Made by a program: the position numbers and the translations under genes. Source: Acidimicrobiales bacterium (GTDB lineage: Bacteria; Actinomycetota; Acidimicrobiia; Acidimicrobiales; VFJN01). Taken from it: a stretch of DNA of 33,906 bases. Each line of letters starts with the position of its first letter. Position 1 is the stretch's first letter. Of the stretch, positions 7,924 to 15,824 are shown piece by piece. The notes under the pieces were generated by a model. The model was not told the origin of the DNA and did not search any database. It worked only from the letters and a program-made list of their open reading frames with translations. The stretch lies in contig JAUXRW010000015.1 in NCBI GenBank assembly GCA_030681555.1, positions 1 to 33,906 of the forward strand. The letters run 5' to 3'.

Positions 7924-8200
7924 CTAAGGATCGGCGGCTCGCGGTCGGTATCGGCGTTTGACCACATCGCCGGACAAGTCCGAGAGCGACCGGCCCGTTG
8001 CCTCCGCCCGCGCGATGAGAGCCTCGAAGGCACCAAGTCCAGAGCAGTCGAGGTACTCCATCGTCATGCCGATGGCCTGATGCACGGCAACCCAACTCCA
8101 AATCGCCGCACCCGCTTCCAAGCCGTGGCCCACAAGGTAGGTATGGCTCCCAGGACCCGCGATTGCAATCGTCAGATGCAACTTTGCGATCGAACCAAAC
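7924..8200 (-). pseudogene. Remnant of an ANTAR-domain (RNA-binding antiterminator) regulator
   Basis: The C-terminal 60 residues of this minus frame match the ANTAR pattern: VAVHQAIGMTMEYLDCSGLG (compare the typical V/I-x-Q-A-x-G-x-x-M-x-x-x-x), then AFEALIARAEATGRSLSDL and a final DVVKRR. ANTAR domains bind tandem hairpins in mRNA to prevent termination and are often fused to GAF domains. The N-terminal part here (KLHLTIAIAGPGSHTYLVGH) does not look like a full GAF domain, and the track's start at 8268 has a non-conserved leader, so the 5' half has been lost or scrambled. The stretch 8201-8317 shows nothing recognisable. Confidence 0.5.
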
Positions 8201-8317
8201 CGCCGGCTGAGTGGCGATGGAGTACGGCAGGCTGGTGGGAATGCAGTTCCTGCTGGTGCACAGCCCACTCGTCGGCCCCGCCTGTCGGTCGAACGGGCGG
8301 AGGACCATCCCTGAACC

Positions 8318-9166
8318 TCACCCAGCGTTGGTCGCCGTCACCAACCACGTGGCCGACGCTGTCTGGACGCCCTTGTCGGTGAGGTACGGCCGCAGCGCGT
8401 CCGCGACGTCGGCAAACAGCGCCTTCGCCTTCTCCGGATCGCGGTCTGCGATGCCCGCTGTCGCTGGGTTGATGCCCATCACGAACTGCACCGCGGCGTC
8501 GATGTCGGGCCCGAGGTCGGCTTGGGCCTCGAACGGCTCGAGGTTCACGTCGGCGAACCCGCCGCCGTCGAGCACCTCACGCACCCACGCCGAATCGGCA
8601 AACGCGAACGGGCCCGGCGAGCGCGGGTCGTTGCCAAAGGGTAGTTCCACGTGCTTGCGGGCCGCCTCCAGCGGAGCGGTGACCCACGGGTTCAGCGTCG
8701 GCGGTTGCCAGCACACGAAGCACAGGCGTCCACCCGGTTTCAGCGCGGTGCGGATGTTGACGAACGCCCCCTTGGGATCACCGAAGAACATCACACCGAA
8801 CCGTGAGTACACGGCGTCGGCGTCGCCCGCGAACGCATGCGTGTGGGCGTCGGCGGCCACGAACTCCACGTTGCTCACACCCAGCGACGCGGCGCGGCCC
8901 CGCGCCGCGTCGACCATGGTCGAGCTGATGTCGCAACCGATCACCCGCCCGCCGTTACCCACCTCCTCGGCGATCTGGAACGTGCTCGTGCCGGTGCCGC
9001 AGCCGACGTCGATGATGGTCTCGCCCGCCAGCGGCGCCAGCACCTCGATGGCCTTGGAGCCGTGGGGGCTGATCTGGGCGTCGAGCTGCTCCTGTTCCTT
9101 CTTCCATACGGGGCCTGCAGCTTCCCAGAAGTTGACCTGGGCTTCGTTGGATTCATGGGCGGTCAT
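8318..9166 (-). CDS. Class I SAM-dependent methyltransferase (UbiE-like)
   Basis: The only intact-looking gene in the 5.6-9.4 kb scrap region. The 282-aa protein has an N-terminal cap (FWEAAGPVWKKEQEQLDAQI) followed by SAM-binding motif I IIDVGCGTGTST at residues 51-62, the acidic strand-2 end in VIGCDISSTMVDAARGRA, the motif II/III region VEFVAADAHTHAF and YSRFGVMFFGDP, and KPGGRLCFVCW, all as in small-molecule methyltransferases. The ATG at 9166 has AAGGAG about 10 nt upstream. It directly follows, with an overlap, a broken SnoaL-like gene, suggesting a former operon. The substrate cannot be told; polyketide-type or quinone-type methylation are both possible. Confidence 0.88.
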   Translation of the reverse strand: MTAHESNEAQVNFWEAAGPVWKKEQEQLDAQISPHGSKAIEVLAPLAGETIIDVGCGTGTSTFQIAEEVGNGGRVIGCDISSTMVDAARGRAASLGVSNVEFVAADAHTHAFAGDADAVYSRFGVMFFGDPKGAFVNIRTALKPGGRLCFVCWQPPTLNPWVTAPLEAARKHVELPFGNDPRSPGPFAFADSAWVREVLDGGGFADVNLEPFEAQADLGPDIDAAVQFVMGINPATAGIADRDPEKAKALFADVADALRPYLTDKGVQTASATWLVTATNAG

Positions 9167-9372
9167 GCGACTCGGTCTCCTTCCGACATCGGGCGCTCAG
9201 CGCTTGCTGAACGGTGTGGAGTTCGAACTGACTCCACCAAAGCTCGGCGATCCGGCCGTCGGTCACGCGGTAGGTGTTCGTGTTCCTCGGCGAAGATCGA
9301 CTTCAGGGTCTCCATGTCACCGCTCGTGAACGCCTCGCAGGCCTGACGGACTGTCTTCTCGTTGTCGTTCAT
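9153..9372 (-). pseudogene. SnoaL-like (NTF2-fold) protein with internal deletion
   Basis: The reading starts at an ATG at 9372 with NEKTVRQACEAFTSGDMETL followed by KSIFAEE, the classic first helices of a SnoaL-like/NTF2 protein. Directly after this, another frame supplies the C-terminal end, NTYRVTDGRIAELWWSQFEL, which normally closes the same fold. The middle of the protein (some 50-60 residues with the central sheet) is absent and the two parts are out of frame, so an internal deletion has destroyed the gene. The C-terminal frame would end at 9153-9155, overlapping the methyltransferase start. Confidence 0.7.
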
Positions 9373-9429
9373 GGTGTGAGGATGCGCCCGTCGCCAGCCG
9401 GGCGCATCCGTGCTCACCACGGTTTGTCG

Positions 9430-12400
9430 CTACGGAGCGGCCACCAGTCCGCGCCGGGCGGCGTCCTGGGCGATCAGCTTGGCGCCGGTGCGCTCGGCGA
9501 TCGCCAGGGCTTCAGCCAACAGGGCGTCGACCTCGTCGTCCGGAGCGCCGCTCCGACGCTGACAGTCGGCGAGCAGGACGAGCTCCCGGCCGAGGAACGG
9601 CATGGTGCCACGGCGGCGGCTCGCGTCGACCGCACCCTCGGTGATGGCGATCGCTCCCGGGACGTCGCCGAGGACGAGCGTGAGCGCACCGCGGACGTAG
9701 TCGATCGAGATGGTCGCCAGCTCCGCCATCGACGCCAGACGGCCCGCAAGCGGGACGAGCAGCTCCAGGAGGCACGTGGCAGCCGCGTCGTCCTCGACGA
9801 TGGCGGCGGCCTCCCCGTAGTGCGCCAGCGCCATGTTCCATCCGATGTTGCGGGGCACGTCGGCGAACCTGAGCGCGGTTCGCGATTCGAGGATCGATCG
9901 GGCGTGGGCGGGCCGGCCCCGCCGAGCCAGGGCGACCGCGAGCGATGCCTCGAACATCTTCCCGAAGGCCGGCAGCGCGCTGGCCTGCTCGAGCGGTGCG
10001 ACCGGGAGGTCGTGGCCTCCGTAGTCCAGGACGGCACCGAGCTGCGGCTTCCACCAGTAGTCGAACAGCCCGAACATCTCGGCCAGGGGTCGCTCCTCGT
10101 TCAGGAGATCGAGCGCTGTCGCCAGCTCACCCGTGAGGAAGGCATCGATGGCCAGGAAGTGCGTGCTCACGAGGCGGTTCCACGCGCCCGGACGCTCCGA
10201 ACGCTTGGGCGCGACCTTGCGCATCTCGTCGAGATCGCCCAGCTCCAGGTAGAAGCTGGCGAGCCTGAGGCTTGCGCCCACCGTGAGGCCCTCGTGCCCG
10301 AGGCGGTGGCCGATCTCGAGCAAGGATCGGGCGTTGACGATCGCGTCCGTGAGACCCTCCGGCACGAAGCCGGCGTTCGCGTAGCCGAGCCGGGCGTGAC
10401 CGATGGCGACCGGATCGCCAAGGGCCAACGCCTCGTCGAGGCTGGCTCGGGCCAGCTCGAGCCCCCGCGTGGCGTCGGCGCCGAAGCTCAGCTGCACCGC
10501 TAGCAGGGAGCGGAGCTGGACGCTCAAGACGGACGGGCTCTCGTCGTCGAGCATCGTCGACGCGCCCTCGGCGAGCCTCACGAACTCCGGGTCGCTCCGC
10601 CCCGGGCTGGTCGAGCCGCCAGGGTGCGGAACCAGCGCGCAGACTGCTGCAGCCATCGTTTCCGGGTCTCCGGCCCGCTCGGCACGGCGTGCGGCGTCGA
10701 TCAGCACGGCGCGGCCATCGGGTCGGCCACTCAGCATCATCGACTCGCCCAGCCTGATGCTGAGCTGCTGACGTCTCGCTTCGTCGGGCTGGTCCAGGAG
10801 GTCGATGACGTCGAGCGCTCGTTGGAGGTGCGCGGCTGCGGCATCGTGGTCGAACGCCCGAGCCGCGATCTCTGCGGCGCGGGATGCGAAGTCGAGCGCG
10901 GCGCCGGCATCACCGATCGGCGCAGCGATGCAGGCGTGCCGCGCCAGCTGGTCCACGACGGCGTCGCGGTCCCGACGCGTTTCGAGCGCCTGCGCGACCC
11001 GCTGGTGCAACCGCATGCGACGTCCGGCGGGTAGGGCTTCGTAGCGAACCGCGCGGAAGAGCGCGTGCACGAACGCGAACTGGCCGGGTCGTCCGGGTGT
11101 GGCCGCGATCAGACCGGCGCCCTCCGCAGCCTCCAGCCCGTCGAGAACCGTGGCGAGGTCTCCGCTCGTCGCCGCGGCGACCAGATCCGCCCCGAACGAG
11201 GCACCGATGACCGCCGCGACGTCGACGATCTGGGCGTCAGCGGCCGAGAGCCGCGACCCGCGTTGGGAGAGCAGCGTCCGCACCGAACCGGCCTGCTGGC
11301 TGGCTTCCGCGAGCTCGCGGATGAAGAGCGGGTTGCCCCCGGCGTCGATCGTGGCTTGTTCCGGGTCGCGCTCGCTGCCGAGGCCGATCAGCAGCTCGGC
11401 GACGTCTGCGGTGTCGAGTCCCGCCAAGCGCAGCATCTCGACGCTCGGTGAACGCCCCAGATCGCTCAAGAACGCCGCGAGGCGATCGTCGAGGTCGGGG
11501 GCTGAGTCGCGGGTCGTGACGACAATGAGCAGCGGGGCGCGGCCGGAGAGCCGGGCGAGCTGCTGGATCCCCAGGCGGGTCGTCGCGCTCGCCCAGTGGA
11601 GGTCCTCGATCACGAGCAGCGTCGGCTGGTTCTCGACCGCTCGCGCCAGGTAGCCGTGCACCGCGGCGAACATCTCGATGCGCTCGCTCGACGCGTCGAG
11701 CACGTCGGTTGGGGCACGGCCACCCCACCGCGGCGCGGCGTCGGGCAGCAGGTGCGCCAGCGCGTCGCCGTCGGCGCCGACCCGGCGTCGGAGCTCGGCG
11801 TCGGAGAGCTGCGCCATGTCGTCGCCGAGCGCTTGGTGGAAGGGCTGGAACGGCGCGTGGACGTCCTCGAAGCACGCGCCGAAGAGCACACGGCCGCCAC
11901 GGGCGTGCACTTCGGACGCGAACTCCGCGGTCAGCCGGCTCTTGCCCATCCCGGCCTCGCCCATCACGACAGCCATGAGGGCTTGACCCGATGAGGCGCG
12001 CTCCCAGAGCGCGAGCAGCTGTGACCGCTCGTCGCGGCGGCCGACGTAGGTCCCGCGGTCGGCGAGCAGCTCGAGCGACGCGGGCAGCGCAGGCGCGCCG
12101 AGCGGGGACGTGGCCCGGACCTCCTTGGCGATGTCGGCGAGCTCCAGGCGGCTCGTCACGCCGAGCTTGCGCAGCAACGACGACACATGGCTCTCCACCG
12201 TCCGCCCCGACAGGTACAGCCGCGACGCGATCTCGGCGTTCGTGAGGCGGTCCCCGAGGGCATCGAGCACTTCGGCCTCTCGACGGGTCACACCATGGTC
12301 ATCGAGGAGACTCGACGGTGCCTCGCCCCGAGGCGACTTCGTCGGCGAGCGCACACCACGCCCCAACAACCCGAACACCCCCGCGGAGCGGCTCAACCCC

Positions 12401-12888
12401 CGCAACCGAACATCGCCCAGATCGACCAGCGACGCGTCCACCGGGAGGTGATCGGCGACCAGCTCGGCGGTCGCCGCACTCATCAACACCTCGCCGCCCT
12501 CGCACACCGACCGGATGCGCGCCGCACGGTTGACCGTCGTCCCCACGTAGTCACCACCACGCTCGGTCGCCTCACCCGTGTGCACGGCAACCCGCACGGC
12601 GAGCGCGGCGCCGCCCGGCCACGACTCGACCCTCAGCGCGGCCTGGGCCTCGAGCGCGGCATGGACCGCCGCGCTCGCCCGGCCGAACACCGAGAACGTC
12701 GAGTCGCCCTCGCCTCGGGACTTGAGAACCACGCCGCCGTTGGAGGTGACAGCCTCTCCGATGATCTCGTCGTGGCGCGCCAGGGCACACTCCATCGACG
12801 ACGGCACTCGGTCCCAGAGCGTGGTCGAGTCGACGACGTCGGTGAGCAGGAACGTCACGATCCCCGTCGGCAGCGATGGCTCACCCAC
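9430..12888 (-). CDS. Giant regulator: class III cyclase domain - LuxR HTH - AAA ATPase - helical repeats
   Basis: About 1150 aa. Residues ~8-170: adenylate/guanylate cyclase-type domain (GIVTFLLTDVVDSTTLWDRV with a metal-binding Asp; KSRGEGDSTFSVF; TTVNRAARI carrying the family Asn and Arg). Residues ~205-265: LuxR-type helix-turn-helix (TRREAEVLDALGDRLTNAEI, SGRTVESHVSSLLRKLGV). Residues ~285-650: AAA_16-like ATPase (GRRDERSQLLALW, Walker A GEAGMGKS, Walker B LLVIEDLHWAS). The rest is Ala/Leu-rich helical sequence like the TPR part of MalT/LAL regulators. The HTH sits between cyclase and ATPase instead of at the C-terminus. The GTG at 12888 was chosen because the cyclase motif follows closely; the track start at 12936 is also a GTG. 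Neither has a clear ribosome site. It stands alone; its target genes are unknown. Confidence 0.88.
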   Translation of the reverse strand: MGEPSLPTGIVTFLLTDVVDSTTLWDRVPSSMECALARHDEIIGEAVTSNGGVVLKSRGEGDSTFSVFGRASAAVHAALEAQAALRVESWPGGAALAVRVAVHTGEATERGGDYVGTTVNRAARIRSVCEGGEVLMSAATAELVADHLPVDASLVDLGDVRLRGLSRSAGVFGLLGRGVRSPTKSPRGEAPSSLLDDHGVTRREAEVLDALGDRLTNAEIASRLYLSGRTVESHVSSLLRKLGVTSRLELADIAKEVRATSPLGAPALPASLELLADRGTYVGRRDERSQLLALWERASSGQALMAVVMGEAGMGKSRLTAEFASEVHARGGRVLFGACFEDVHAPFQPFHQALGDDMAQLSDAELRRRVGADGDALAHLLPDAAPRWGGRAPTDVLDASSERIEMFAAVHGYLARAVENQPTLLVIEDLHWASATTRLGIQQLARLSGRAPLLIVVTTRDSAPDLDDRLAAFLSDLGRSPSVEMLRLAGLDTADVAELLIGLGSERDPEQATIDAGGNPLFIRELAEASQQAGSVRTLLSQRGSRLSAADAQIVDVAAVIGASFGADLVAAATSGDLATVLDGLEAAEGAGLIAATPGRPGQFAFVHALFRAVRYEALPAGRRMRLHQRVAQALETRRDRDAVVDQLARHACIAAPIGDAGAALDFASRAAEIAARAFDHDAAAAHLQRALDVIDLLDQPDEARRQQLSIRLGESMMLSGRPDGRAVLIDAARRAERAGDPETMAAAVCALVPHPGGSTSPGRSDPEFVRLAEGASTMLDDESPSVLSVQLRSLLAVQLSFGADATRGLELARASLDEALALGDPVAIGHARLGYANAGFVPEGLTDAIVNARSLLEIGHRLGHEGLTVGASLRLASFYLELGDLDEMRKVAPKRSERPGAWNRLVSTHFLAIDAFLTGELATALDLLNEERPLAEMFGLFDYWWKPQLGAVLDYGGHDLPVAPLEQASALPAFGKMFEASLAVALARRGRPAHARSILESRTALRFADVPRNIGWNMALAHYGEAAAIVEDDAAATCLLELLVPLAGRLASMAELATISIDYVRGALTLVLGDVPGAIAITEGAVDASRRRGTMPFLGRELVLLADCQRRSGAPDDEVDALLAEALAIAERTGAKLIAQDAARRGLVAAP

Positions 12889-13081
12889 GTGCCGATTCTC
12901 GCACCACGATCCACGCCCGACATCCGTGGCGAGCACCGATTCCGATGCGCTCCGAGGGTCACTGGGGCACCCGGGCTACGCCTCGACCCACGTTCGTCGG
13001 ATTCTGTCCGCCCCGCTGTCACGGTCGCGCAGACGCCGTCGCTGCGTTGGCGCTGCGCGCACGACTGCGCAGCACGACGAA

Positions 13082-13101
13082 CTGTGACCAATCTGTGACC
13101 A
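13082..13101. repeat. Tandem CTGTGACCA direct repeat (possible operator)
   Basis: CTGTGACCA occurs at 13082-13090 and again at 13093-13101, an 11-bp period that places both copies on roughly the same DNA face. The inverted core TGGTCAC recurs at 13121-13127. The site lies between the tRNA-Leu 3' end and the LuxR-type regulator start, about 195 bp upstream of that gene. An operator, perhaps autoregulatory, is a guess. Confidence 0.3.
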
Positions 13102-13173
13102 CAGAGCCTCGCCGGGCCCCTGGTCACGAGTGGTTCTAGCGCCACTACCAGCGCATACATCTCGACGACTGAG

Positions 13174-13257
13174 TGGGCGAGGGGGGACTTGAACCCCCAC
13201 GTCCTTTCGGACACTGGCACCTGAAGCCAGCGCGTCTGCCTATTCCGCCACTCGCCC
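13174..13257 (-). tRNA. leuT: tRNA-Leu (anticodon CAG)
   Basis: Read on the minus strand, GGGCGAG at the 5' end pairs with CTCGCCC at the 3' end (acceptor stem). The anticodon arm is CTGGC-TTCAGGT-GCCAG, giving anticodon CAG for leucine. A class II long variable arm (GTCC-GAAA-GGAC) and a T arm with GGTTCAAGTCC follow. The discriminator base is A and CCA is not encoded. The gene lies back to back with fhaA, as leuT does beside fhaA in Mycobacterium tuberculosis, which supports the ancestral near-origin gene order. Confidence 0.97.
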
Positions 13258-13340
13258 GAGTGAAGAGGTCGAGCGTAGCGCGGCCGACGCGCGGCTCTCC
13301 CAGTCGATCCCGCGCCGAAACCGGGGTCGTGCGGCTCCGG

Positions 13341-13346
13341 TAGCCT
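13341..13346 (+). promoter_or_regulatory. -10 hexamer TAGCCT for fhaA (leaderless)
   Basis: TAGCCT ends 8 nt before the fhaA ATG at 13355, so transcription should begin at or within a base or two of the start codon. No Shine-Dalgarno sequence is present. No clear -35 box is seen. Confidence 0.55.
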
Positions 13347-13354
13347 CACCGGCG

Positions 13355-14014
13355 ATGGGAATCCGAGGGTTCGAACGACGGCTGGAACGCCTGGTGGAAG
13401 GGGCGTTCGCCCGAGCCTTCAAGAGCGGTCTGCGACCGGTCGAGCTGGGCCGCCGGATCGTGCGGGAGATGGACGACAACCGGTCGGTCGGCGTCCGGGG
13501 CGGCACGCTCGTGCCCAACTCCTTCACCGTGTCCCTGTCGGCGAGCGACCTCGAGCAGTTCGAAGGCGTGCAGGAAAGCCTCTGCCGGGAGCTGGCCGAC
13601 GCCGCGCGCGAGCACGGCCGTGACGAGGGCTACGCCTTCATGGGCCCGATCGAGGTCCACCTCGAGGCCGATGAGCGGCTCCACACCGGGGCCTTCGAGA
13701 TCGTCGGACGCATGGTCGAAGGCCAGGGCGGCTCCGGCGCCGGCTCGATCGTCCTCCCCTCCGGCGACCGCTTCGCCCTCACCGACTCGGTCATCACGAT
13801 CGGCCGCCACCCCGACTCGAACCTCGTGCTGGCCGACCCCAACGTCAGCCGCAACCACGGGGAGATCCGTCCGCAGGGCGACCGCTACGTGGTCGTCGAC
13901 CTCGGGTCCACCAACGGCACCCGCATCAACGGCGTCCGGATCGACCGCCAGCTGCTCGAGGACGGCGACGAGATCTCGTTCGGGAACACCCGCATGCGGT
14001 TCGAGGCCTCCTGA
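13355..14014 (+). CDS. fhaA: FhaA: DUF3662 and FHA-domain phosphothreonine-binding protein
   Basis: Cytoplasmic adaptor of the PknB pathway; in mycobacteria FhaA binds phosphorylated partners such as the MviN/MurJ-type flippase and tempers peptidoglycan synthesis. Residues 1-115 are the DUF3662 domain (FERRLERLVEGAFARAFKSG, VELGRRIVREMDDN, VPNSFTVSLS). Residues ~145-215 are an FHA domain with the canonical phosphothreonine-site residues: ITIGRHPDSNLVL (Arg), VSRNHGEI (Ser, His) and DLGSTNGTRING (Asn-Gly). At 219 aa it is much shorter than mycobacterial FhaA (about 525 aa) because the long disordered linker between the domains is nearly absent. First gene of a tightly packed operon, with a leaderless promoter. 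Confidence 0.95.
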   Translation: MGIRGFERRLERLVEGAFARAFKSGLRPVELGRRIVREMDDNRSVGVRGGTLVPNSFTVSLSASDLEQFEGVQESLCRELADAAREHGRDEGYAFMGPIEVHLEADERLHTGAFEIVGRMVEGQGGSGAGSIVLPSGDRFALTDSVITIGRHPDSNLVLADPNVSRNHGEIRPQGDRYVVVDLGSTNGTRINGVRIDRQLLEDGDEISFGNTRMRFEAS

Positions 14015-14034
14015 GCGGGGAAGACCCACCCACC

Positions 14035-14502
14035 GTGCCCGACCAGCTCCTCAACCTCCTCAAGATCTTCCTGCTGCTCCTGCTGTACCTCTTCTTCCTG
14101 CGCGTCATGCGGGCCGTCTGGGCCGAGGTCAACCCGCCCAAGGCCCTCGAGGCGCCGGCCCGGGCCAAGCACGGCCGCCAGCCCCGCCGGGGCGGCGCCC
14201 GACGCGGCGGCGGGGCACCCGTGCTCCGGGTCCTCGCCCCACCGGAGGTGAAGGGCCGCTCGTTCCCGCTGGCCGAGGAGATCACCCTCGGCCGGGCGGC
14301 CGGCTGCCAGGTGACCATCGACGACACCTACGCGTCGCAGCTGCACGCACGGGTGTTCCAGCGGGACGGCACCGTGTACGTCGAGGACCTGGGGTCCACC
14401 AACGGCACGTACCTCAACCGCAAGAAGGTCACGGGCCCGATGGTCCTGCAACGGGGCGACAAGCTGCAGATCGGCAACACCGTGCTGGAGCTCGGGCAGT
14501 GA
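14035..14502 (+). CDS. fhaB: FhaB/FipA: membrane-anchored FHA-domain protein
   Basis: The 155-aa protein begins with a hydrophobic helix (LLNLLKIFLLLLLYLFFLRV, residues ~5-24), then a basic Arg/Gly-rich linker, and an FHA domain at about 80-155: FPLAEEITLGRAAGCQV (Gly-Arg), YASQLHARVF (Ser, His) and EDLGSTNGTYLN. Size and layout equal those of FhaB (FipA in M. tuberculosis), which links the FtsZ/FtsQ division machinery to Ser/Thr phosphorylation. The GTG start at 14035 lies 21 nt after fhaA; an upstream GGGGAAG may serve as ribosome site. The stop TGA overlaps the pstP start GTG as GTGA. Confidence 0.95.
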   Translation: MPDQLLNLLKIFLLLLLYLFFLRVMRAVWAEVNPPKALEAPARAKHGRQPRRGGARRGGGAPVLRVLAPPEVKGRSFPLAEEITLGRAAGCQVTIDDTYASQLHARVFQRDGTVYVEDLGSTNGTYLNRKKVTGPMVLQRGDKLQIGNTVLELGQ

Positions 14503-15824
14503 GCCTCCGGGTCCGGGTGGGGGCTGCCACCGACGTGGGGCGCGTCCGGGCGGTCAACCAGGACGCCTTCCTCGTGCTGGGCGACCAGGGCCTCTATGTT
14601 GTGGCCGACGGCATGGGCGGCCACCAGGGCGGCGAGGTGGCCTCGAAGCTGGCCATCGACGCGCTGCGCGCCGGCTACCTCGACGCCTCCCCCGAGGCCC
14701 TCGAGGAGGCCATCGCCGGCGCCAACCTCCAGATCCACGACGCCGGCCAGCGCGACCCGAACCTGCAGGGTATGGGCACCACGGTGGTCGCCGTCGCCAT
14801 CGTCCCCGACGACGACGGCCACGCCACCGACGACGGCTCGGCCGACCGCCTCCTCGTCGCCAACGTCGGCGACAGCCGGGCCTACCTCTTCCGCGACGGC
14901 TCGCTCACCCAGGTCACCGAGGACCACAGCATGGTGGCCGACCTCATGCGGGAGGGCCGGATCACCGAGGCGGAGGCCGAGGTCCACCCGCAGCGCAACA
15001 TCGTCACCCGGGTGCTCGGCGTCTACGACCAGGTGGAGATCGACCTCTGGCCCGTCGACCCCGTGAAGGGCGACCGGATCGTGCTCTGCTCCGACGGGCT
15101 CTTCAACGAGGTGCCGTCCACCCAGATCGCCGCCGTGCTCCGCCGGCTGGCCGACCCGCAGGAGGCGGCCTCCGAGCTCGTCCGCCTCGCCAACGAGGGC
15201 GGGGGCCGCGACAACATCACGGTCATCGTGCTCGAGGTCGTCGACGACGGCGGCGTGGCCGAGGCCGCCTCTGCCGCGCTCATCGGTGACCGTCGAGGCG
15301 CGGCGACCGGCGCCCCCGACCTCGCCGGGTTCAGCACCGCGGTCGACGACGACCTGACCACCACCCTCCCCCCCGTGAGGAGCGAGCCGGCCGAGCCGCC
15401 CCACCGTCGCCGCCGAGCCCGACGCAACGACGCAGGCGGCGGAGACGGCCGGCGCTCCCGCCTCACCTGGCGGACACTGCTCTTCACGCTCGCGGTCCTG
15501 GCCGTCGTAGGCGGAGCCTTCGCCACGATCCAGTGGTACGGCACCAGCACCTACTTCGTGACGATCGACGGCGGCGACGTCACCATCTTCAAGGGACGCC
15601 CGGGCGGGCTGCTCTGGATCGACCCCGAGGCGGTGGAGCGCACCGACCTCACCGGCGAGGACGTCCAGGCGCGGTACCGGGAGGCGCTCCGCAACGGTGT
15701 CGAGCACACGTCGCGCGCCAAGGCCGACGCCTACGTGCAGAACATCACCACCACCACCACCACGACCACCACCACCACGACCGCCCCCACGACGGTCCCG
15801 GCCGCGCCGACGGTGACGCCCTAG
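14499..15824 (+). CDS. pstP: PstP: PP2C-family Ser/Thr phosphatase, membrane anchored
   Basis: Reverses PknB phosphorylation. 441 aa: residues 1-245 form a PPM/PP2C domain with the metal- and phosphate-binding motifs in order, GRVRAVNQDAF (Arg, Asp), YVVADGMGGHQGGEVAS (Asp-Gly-Met-Gly-Gly), GMGTTVVAV, VANVGDSRAYLFRDG, DRIVLCSDGLFNE and GGGRDNITVIV. A Pro/Arg-rich linker precedes one transmembrane helix (RTLLFTLAVLAVVGGAFATI, ~323-342), an extracellular module (YFVTIDGGDVTIFKGRPGGL) and a tail with an uninterrupted run of 12 threonines, likely slip-prone and a candidate for O-glycosylation. The GTG at 14499, overlapping the fhaB stop, is the start; the track's 13620 start is shadow. The stop shares one base with the next start. 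Confidence 0.95.
   Translation: MSLRVRVGAATDVGRVRAVNQDAFLVLGDQGLYVVADGMGGHQGGEVASKLAIDALRAGYLDASPEALEEAIAGANLQIHDAGQRDPNLQGMGTTVVAVAIVPDDDGHATDDGSADRLLVANVGDSRAYLFRDGSLTQVTEDHSMVADLMREGRITEAEAEVHPQRNIVTRVLGVYDQVEIDLWPVDPVKGDRIVLCSDGLFNEVPSTQIAAVLRRLADPQEAASELVRLANEGGGRDNITVIVLEVVDDGGVAEAASAALIGDRRGAATGAPDLAGFSTAVDDDLTTTLPPVRSEPAEPPHRRRRARRNDAGGGDGRRSRLTWRTLLFTLAVLAVVGGAFATIQWYGTSTYFVTIDGGDVTIFKGRPGGLLWIDPEAVERTDLTGEDVQARYREALRNGVEHTSRAKADAYVQNITTTTTTTTTTTTAPTTVPAAPTVTP
15746..15783 (+). repeat. (ACC/ACG)n microsatellite encoding poly-Thr in PstP tail
   Basis: About 12 consecutive threonine codons, mostly ACC with interspersed ACG, lie 3' in pstP, around 45 nt before the stop codon. Because the unit is 3 bp, slippage would change length without breaking the frame. 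In the other frame it reads as poly-His, which is not translated. Confidence 0.8.

Noticed and set aside
7193-7927. 244-aa plus-strand ORF across the IS1380 right end
   Set aside because: It runs antisense to the transposase start and the DUF1232 fragment and then through unannotated sequence; no domain-like segment and no ribosome site.
15746-15783. Poly-His reading (HHHHHHHDHHHH) in the frame that leads into rodA
   Set aside because: It lies upstream of the rodA start in the shadow part of the ORF. The real frame here is PstP poly-Thr.
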